Assembly: GCA_025201375.1 (NCBI GenBank)
Contig: JAIWZP010000028.1
Coordinates: forward strand, 124,001-188,000
DNA length: 64,000 nucleotides
DNA from: Gongronella butleri
Taxonomy: Eukaryota > Mucoromycota > Mucoromycetes > Mucorales > Cunninghamellaceae
Direction of reading: 5' to 3'
Shown piece after piece: positions 58,764 to 64,000 of this stretch. Every line of letters starts with the position of its first letter. Positions within the stretch are counted from its first letter, which is position 1. The notes beneath the pieces were generated by a model that saw only the letters and a program-made list of their open reading frames with translations, searched no databases and had not been told where the DNA came from. A program made the position numbers and the translations under genes.

Positions 58764-59233
58764 AATTCAGTATTGCGTCGTTGTCGACGGAGGAAAGACT
58801 AGTTCGACGCTTTCGGTGGCGAGGTGCCGGACTATGATATTGCTTAGACAATGGTTTTATTGGGGATAGAAAAGGGGCAGGGACGGTGCACTAGACACGG
58901 GAACTGTAAGCAGGTGAAGAAAAAAAAAGGGGGGCGGGATAAAAGGCAGCCCAATGGATGGGGACTGACCAGTCGGCTCGATGGTCAATTCCAAAAAAAA
59001 AAAAAAAAAGGAAGGAAGAGAGCGCGGCAAAAACAAAGGAATGGGGCGCGTGCAAGACAAGGAAAGGGCGGGCAAACCAGAAAAAGGCAAAATGGAAACG
59101 CAAGGAGGCGGATGGCCATGGTGGCGTGAGAAGCGAGCAAATTGAGGCGAACGACACACGCAGAAAAAAAAAAGAAGGTAATGGGCAAAGGCCGTGGCGA
59201 CAGCTTTGACATGCCTAGAAACGCGGGCAGATC

Positions 59234-59320
59234 CTGACAATCATCGACAACCATCCGACAACGAGAATACTTCGGAAATGCAATCGACAACGACAAAGCA
59301 TTCGACAATCGACAACTTCC
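59234..59320 (-). repeat. TGTCGA-rich degenerate array (right, inverted)
   Basis: Read on the minus strand this contains 'TTGTCGATTG', 'GAATGCTTTGTCGTTGTCG' and 'ATTCTCGTTGTCGGATGG', resembling the left array at 58643-58763. The intervening DNA has no clear transposase frame. Confidence 0.7.
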
Positions 59321-59355
59321 AAGTCCGCTCACTTGCCTAAAAGGGAAGTAGGAGA

Positions 59356-59394
<39 letters not shown>

Positions 59395-59415
59395 TGAACA
59401 CAATTTCAAGATACT

Positions 59416-60597
59416 TTATTGACTGGACGCATTGGATGGCATGTAATACGCCTGGTGCTCCTGGATGGAAGGGGGTAATGGCATGGATGGAATGCTGGGT
59501 TCGGGGGAAGGAGATGAGCGCGTAGACGACTTGCGTCTGCGCTGTCTTTTGCGCATTTCTCGGTGAGCGAGCTTTTGACGATGTTCCGAGTCGCGTCGCG
59601 AGACGTGATCGCGATACTGGGCAATGGTGGCGGCGCCATTGGGTGTTTGTGTGAGGATCATCTGCAGCAAAGTGTCAATGTCGTTTTGCAGGTCATTTTG
59701 GGTGTCGCGCAAGTGGTGGATGTATTCCGTCGCCTTTTGCAGGATGGTGCCCTTGTTGAGCTTCGTGGCAACGGCGACACCGTCCATGAAAATGGGCTCG
59801 TCGCTGTCTTCCTCGTGCGAATCGTCGTCGTTGACGGCCAAATGTGCATTTTGGTCCTTTTTGATCTTTGCATGCCGAAGGGCAGGCACAGCGTCGCGCA
59901 ATTCCGCAATGCGGTCGTTGATGTTGTTGCGGTATTTGCGCTCGACCGCATTGTGCGCGGATTTACCACCTGCAGCGCCGTGATTGCCGTTTTTGCCGTT
60001 GGTGGACGACTTGCGTCCGGATTTCTGGTGATGCCGCGGCGTCGGCTGCTCAAGGTAGGGGTACGTCAGGTCGCTCATGGCCGGAGCAAAAGGTGATGTG
60101 GGTAGCGACATTGGCGACGTTGGTGCGCTTGTCGAGGCAAGCAATGGCTGATCGGGCCACGCCAAAAAGGGTACAGACGTCGTGATCGGCGCGGTGGACG
60201 ACGGAAATCCGGGTATCTTGCTGTTGTTCTTGGTGCTGAAATTCAATTGGCCACTATCGAGCGACACTGGCGACCCGACAGGCGACGTAAAATCGGTGGG
60301 TGTCGTGGGTGCCGACATAATCGTCGTGTTCTCGTTGAGCAAGCAGCTCACGTCGTCAATCATATCGCCATTGAGAAGACATACGGGCCCTTGGATCATA
60401 ATCGGGTCCCTGTCATTGCCAATACCACCTTGGCCACCATTGGCGGTGCCAAGCACCGGCGGCTCCGCCTTGATTGTCGGCATCGTGTTGACCCACATGC
60501 TTGTCAATAGGTTATTGTCCATGGCAGGCGCCGAACGGCCATTGCCAGGCCCAAAACCAAGGGTATTGTCGCTCGAACTAGCCTGGACTGCATGCAT
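59416..60597 (-). CDS. bHLH transcription factor with SREBP-type tyrosine
   Basis: An intronless 393-aa frame. The basic region starts at about residue 212: 'SAHNAVERKYRNNINDRI', where E219 contacts the E-box and Y222 replaces the usual Arg. That Tyr is the hallmark of SREBP-related bHLH proteins and allows binding to sterol-response elements as well as E-boxes. The loop is unusually long and acidic ('NDDDSHEEDSDEP'). Helix 2 follows ('NKGTILQKATEYIHHL') and then a short leucine-zipper-like extension ('LQNDIDTLLQMI'). The N-terminus is Ser/Thr/Pro-rich with 'FLAWPDQPLL', a plausible activation region. I find no membrane segments after the bHLH, so this is not a canonical membrane-bound SREBP. 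It fits the soluble fungal Tye7/Hms1/SrbB group, active in glycolysis, hypoxia or filamentation. The stop codon lies within AATAAA. Confidence 0.85.
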   Translation of the reverse strand: MHAVQASSSDNTLGFGPGNGRSAPAMDNNLLTSMWVNTMPTIKAEPPVLGTANGGQGGIGNDRDPIMIQGPVCLLNGDMIDDVSCLLNENTTIMSAPTTPTDFTSPVGSPVSLDSGQLNFSTKNNSKIPGFPSSTAPITTSVPFLAWPDQPLLASTSAPTSPMSLPTSPFAPAMSDLTYPYLEQPTPRHHQKSGRKSSTNGKNGNHGAAGGKSAHNAVERKYRNNINDRIAELRDAVPALRHAKIKKDQNAHLAVNDDDSHEEDSDEPIFMDGVAVATKLNKGTILQKATEYIHHLRDTQNDLQNDIDTLLQMILTQTPNGAATIAQYRDHVSRRDSEHRQKLAHREMRKRQRRRKSSTRSSPSPEPSIPSMPLPPSIQEHQAYYMPSNASSQ

Positions 60598-61049
60598 CTT
60601 TAGAATAAAAAAAATAGAAAATAAAGAATGGAAGAAACAAAAAAAAAAAAACACCGGCTTATATTTGCCCTGCTCCCATGTTTTAAAAAATATAGAAACA
60701 AAAAGCGTGTGTGTGTGGTGTGTTTCACTTTTTGACGGCCTATCGGCTTCCAGCAAGCGGATCAGAGACACAGATCTGACGACATGAAGAAATTTTTAAA
60801 TAACCGTGCCCGGCAAAACTGGCCAATTGCTGCGCCAGACTGCCTTTTGCATTGTTCATGAATCCGGCAACGCTGACTGGTCGTTCCTTGCCGCGCAAAA
60901 TTGTCGTACAAAAAGAAACAGAAAAAGAAAACGAAGAAAATTTCACAATGCCAAGCCGGCCAGGGCCGATAATATAACCCTTTGATCGAAATCGGTATCA
61001 AGTGGTCGAAAAAAAGGTTCTTTTGGTAATTATATTAAGCGATGGGTTG

Positions 61050-61480
61050 CATGAAAGCTGCTGCCAATGGGCGATTGATTGTGCGTGGCACAAAAATGGA
61101 CCCTGAGCTTCTAAGCGGCGGCGCAGCATCGCCACACCTTTGCCCAAAGACGTCCCCACATTCTCCAATTCTTCTTGGGAAGTGCAATGCGCAATACACT
61201 TGTAAATCACTTCCAAAAACACCATAATGGCCCACAATGCGCGGTGGCAAGAAATGTCCGAGGAAAGTCGCCTGTGCCACGGCGATCCGTCCAAACCCAC
61301 TAGGTGCTGGCGGGCTCTGAAAACAAGGTTGTGGCTCCAATGAAGCGCAGAAGCATCTCAAGGCACTGCTGGCAGAACTGGACGTGGTTTGGTTCATGCA
61401 CGGCAACAAAATGTCGCGCGACGCGTTTCCGCTCTTGAAAATGGACGCACGACGTCGTAATGATCCGCTCTAGATGTACC
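61050..61480 (+). pseudogene. Possible gene relic
   Basis: The plus-strand frame at about 61340-61475 reads 'EAQKHLKALLAELDVVWFMH', then 'NKMSRDAFPLLKMDARRR', ending at a TAG. It has good coding character but no splice donor or start. Upstream (61110-61205) another frame reads 'RRRSIATPLPKDVPTFSNSS' before a stop. Frame changes between the parts suggest a decayed gene. I do not recognise the family. Confidence 0.35.
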
Positions 61481-62329
61481 ACAAGATCATGGAATCCTAC
61501 GAACAATGGTAAACAATGAACCGCCTTCTTGTTCTGATTTCCTTCCCACACACTCTTGCGACCTTTTCAACATTTGTACAAAGTATAGCTTTTTGGTCCC
61601 AAATGAAAACAAATGGTCGTTTTTTGAGCTTTTGTTTTTATTTTTTGTTTGAGCCATTGCCCTGCGCATGACGGATCCAGTGCGTGGTAGACAAGAGTGC
61701 GCACACCGAAACTCGCCACTGACGCGACGCTTCTGGAGAGTGGAACGCGCAAAAAGCACTGCCGCATCGATTTCTCGATTTTTGTTGCTATTTTGCGTGG
61801 TTTGAAACCAATGAACGGGCTGGTGGCTAAATTGTCTGCAGTGCCTTTGACGCACATCAACTTGCCGAAAAATGGGCAATGCAAACAAAATGCCAAAAAT
61901 GTGCAAATTCAAGATTGCTGGCGCTTCAACCATCCGATTTTTTGTGGCGAATTTGTCCAGTGGTATGGCACGGACACGAGAAAGCGTTGCACCAAGTTTG
62001 TAAGATCTCGAGTCAGAACTTGCAGAAAAAGTGTTGAAAAGGCCATGTCGCAATTTTTTAAATGATCATAAAAATGTACCGGTGCAAGCAGCTCGCCGAT
62101 GGCTCCAAAATGTGTTGCACCATTGTCATGCATCTATCCGTTCAAATTTGGTGCCATTTGGGCAAGTTTCTCGAGAGAAACCCTGTAAGTGTTCAATTTT
62201 ACGGGTAAATCAACGTGTACTCGCCATCTAGACACTGCAGCGTCCCTAAATGTATCCCATCGTGAAACTGCACGCTGGAAACCCTAGTGGGGTGTCGCTT
62301 GCAGTCTATTGTTCGTCATTGGGACGTGC

Positions 62330-62760
62330 CCCCAGCAAATCAAAATTTAGCCTTGGCGAACTTCCAAAACCAAAATCGAAAAATGAGGACTCCAAACTCC
62401 CACCTAACTTGTATACACGATGGACCGCAGCGACTAACCGCAAGAATGGCAAAAAAAGGGAACAGTCCAATTGTTCGTTGGCGAGCAATCGACAATTTTC
62501 GCCTAAACTTGCAGGCGAATTGTGGTGGATGAACGCGTCCAAAAGGCCGCCCTGACGTGTCCGCTAGCAAGAGAAGGTCGAGGCCCATGAATTTGATAAG
62601 GAACAGATGCATGTTACGCGACTCTCGACGCGGTTTATCGCGCGTCGAACTTCACATACGATTTTGAACGCGTGTCAAAATGCCCAAAAAATCGCTTTTT
62701 TTTATGGATCACCCATGTCCACGTAGGCAGCGAGCCATCTTCTTTCTGATTGATCACCTA
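62330..62760 (+). repeat. Dispersed repeat family A, copy 3
   Basis: Related to 48180-48600 (same strand) and, as its inverted partner, to 62810-63115. Landmarks are 'CCAAAACCAAAATCGAAAAA', 'AACGAGCAATCG' or 'GGCGAGCAATCGACA', 'GGATGAACGCGTCCA' and 'GATCACCCATGTCCACGTAG'. Confidence 0.65.
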
Positions 62761-62809
62761 AAAAAGGTGTTTTTGGCCTTTTTGAGGCGTTTTAAAAATC
62801 AGAGCAATT

Positions 62810-63115
62810 TTCGACGCGCGAAGCGTCGCGTTACATGCGTCTGCTTCGAATCAAAAATATGCACCCCAAGCGTCTCTTGCTAATGGACGCATTCATCCAA
62901 CGCAATTCGCCTACAAAGTTTCAGCGAACGTTTATCATTGCTCGTCAACGAGCTTATGGACCGCTCTTTTTTATTGTCATTTTCGTGGTTCTTCCCTGCG
63001 ATCTATCGTGCGTAAAAGTTTGGCGAGTTTCTGGATATCATACCTGATTTTTCGATTTTGGTTTTGGGTCCCGCTGACGACTGATTTTTGATCAGCGGCC
63101 TGCGCGCGCCCAACA
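62810..63115 (-). repeat. Dispersed repeat family A, copy 4 (inverted)
   Basis: The reverse complement contains 'CCAAAACCAAAATCGAAAAA', a 'GATCGCAGGGAAGAACCAC' word, 'GACGAGCAATGATAAACG', 'GGCGAATTGCGTTGGATGAA' and 'GCGTCCATTAGCAAGAGACG'. It pairs with copy 3, with about 50-130 bp between, forming an imperfect long inverted repeat. Confidence 0.65.
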
Positions 63116-63586
63116 TTCTTTGACTTTCCCAGGTTTGTGCATCCATGGGTTTTACTGCCCGCAAATCCACATGAGCGACTCAAAACGGTGTCATGGCTAG
63201 ATGGATTTCGTCTCAACGCGAGTGTCATGATTTTTTTCTAAAATCGGTGTTTTGCCCTGTCCATTTGGCCATCGCATCGCCGTGCAGTCGCTTCCATTCG
63301 ACAGAGCATCGAGTTGTGCATCTTTTGTCACACCAGCACGCCGTGACTTTTACTAGGCCGTTGCCGAGCAAATCGCGGTTCATCGTGTTTGATCAGTTGC
63401 GACGAGCGGAAAATGAGATTGTGAGTGTCTTTTGAGTGTGCGGAATTTCAAATACTGCGGAAGGGAGGAAGGGAAGGAGGAAGGAGACGGAGATAGAAAA
63501 TGGAACGCGTCCTTTGTTTTTTTTTTTTTTTTTTTTTGTTTACTCTTTCACTCTTTCCTTTTGTTTTCCCACCGTTTACGCCCGTC

Positions 63587-64000
63587 ATGTCCTCGCGCCA
63601 GATTGTGAACCAAGTTCTGAGAGAGGCGCGTCGCCCGCCGCCGGAAGATGAAGAAGCCAAGCGTAAGTCCCACACTTTGCTAGGCGTGTTGCTGGTCCTG
63701 ACGTTAACTTGTGTTTGCTTTTTTTGTTTTGTTTTTTTTTTCTTTGGCTTTCAAGCGGCAAAAAGGGGAAAAGGTCGTCGAACAACCAAGCGCAAGCAGA
63801 ATTGAGGCCAAGAGCAGCGCAAAAGAGGCGCATCAAAAAGCTATGAGAGACGGTTCGGCCAAAGTGCAAGCGCGCCATGCGGCAAGTGCCTTCTGGCATC
63901 GGATATGCTCTTTGAGGAGGCGCGAGACCTTTTAGAGGATCACATGACGATGCTGCGAGGCGATGACGACGACGAACACAAAGACGAGGAGGAGGATGAA
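63587..64000 (+). CDS. 5' end of an unrecognised gene, cut by the window edge
   Basis: Exon 1 is 63587-63662, beginning 'MSSRQIVNQVLREARRPPPE' with a GTAAGT donor (phase 1). After a T-rich intron the next exon is ambiguous. The acceptor ending at 63815 ('GGCCAAG') gives a frame that stays open to the window end ('CLLASDMLFEEARDLLEDHM', then 'MLRGDDDDEHKDEEEDE'). The more typical acceptor after the T tract ('TTTCAAG', near 63754) gives an early stop after a basic stretch. I prefer the first because of its open length. The visible protein is charged, with an acidic run at the window end. The family is not recognised. Confidence 0.5.

Larger units (their letters stand above)
58163..59415. other. 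Intergenic region with TGTCGA-rich arrays
   Basis: 1.25 kb between convergent genes. Positions 58400-58560 share words with the right end of family A. TGTCGA-rich sequence lies at 58643-58763 and its reverse complement at 59234-59320. A 28-nt A run lies at 59359-59386. No gene is supported. Confidence 0.5.
60598..63586. other. Intergenic region with gene relics and inverted repeats
   Basis: Three kilobases. The first part is the bHLH promoter. Positions 61050-61480 contain broken coding-like sequence. Positions 62330-62760 and 62810-63115 are family A repeats in opposite orientation. The right end is the T-rich promoter of the edge gene. No intact gene is supported. Confidence 0.55.

Noticed and set aside
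60740..60946. 68-codon minus-strand frame ('MNNAKGSLAQQLASF')
   Set aside because: Part of it reads like a small soluble protein, but it lies in the bHLH promoter, has no good start context, and matches nothing I recognise.
61697..62065. 122-codon plus-strand frame
   Set aside because: No recognisable motif, no splice context, and the overlapping minus-strand frame is longer. Considered a chance open frame.

Overview
This is intron-rich eukaryotic nuclear DNA, almost certainly fungal and probably from an early-diverging lineage (Mucoromycota- or Zoopagomycota-like). The phylum is an inference. Introns are short (about 50-120 bp) with GT...AG ends and long T homopolymers just before the 3' splice site. 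The recognisable proteins are fungal or opisthokont housekeeping proteins: Urb1, Sam50, Rad5, Rio2, an Lsh/Irc5 remodeller, a Kar5-type nuclear fusion protein, an arrestin-related adaptor, and a bHLH factor with the SREBP-type tyrosine. I joined exons by hand. For most genes the summed exon lengths are multiples of three and the phases match at every junction, which is the main support for the models.

Layout. 0.4-6.8 kb: URB1 (minus, 14 exons). 6.8-22.4 kb: a repeat-rich accessory region with one intact divergent pair (F-box gene minus, protein kinase plus, 14.4-16.9 kb), a decayed rearranged copy of that pair (9.7-12.4 kb), at least two dispersed repeat families, and a nearly perfect 406-bp inverted repeat (20.5-21.5 kb). 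22.4-33.4 kb: gene-dense, with SAM50 (plus), RAD5 (minus), RIO2 (plus) and an intronless F-box/LRR-like gene (plus). 33.4-36.5 kb: intergenic DNA with degenerate tandem repeats. 36.5-46.97 kb: Lsh/HELLS-type remodeller (minus), an unrecognised 549-aa protein with repeated (N/D)-Q-R motifs (minus), KAR5-like (plus), and a membrane-anchored LEA2-like protein (plus). 47-49.4 kb: repeats. 49.4-52.3 kb: alpha/beta hydrolase and arrestin-domain gene (plus). 52.3-54.4 kb: intergenic DNA full of TACTGTA/ATGATAC words. 54.5-60.6 kb: GRAM-domain membrane protein (plus), secreted or lumenal glycosyltransferase (plus), and bHLH factor (minus). 60.6-63.5 kb: gene relics and an inverted pair of dispersed repeats. 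At 63.6 kb a new gene starts and runs off the window.

The genes are not a co-regulated pathway. There are loose functional pairs: Urb1 and Rio2 act at opposite arms of ribosome assembly (60S and 40S), and Rad5 and Lsh are Snf2-family ATPases acting on damaged DNA and heterochromatin. The most unusual features are the 406-bp inverted repeat, the decayed F-box/kinase module, the families of inverted dispersed repeats, and the unassigned NQR-repeat protein. I found no CRISPR array, rRNA, convincing tRNA or intact transposase.
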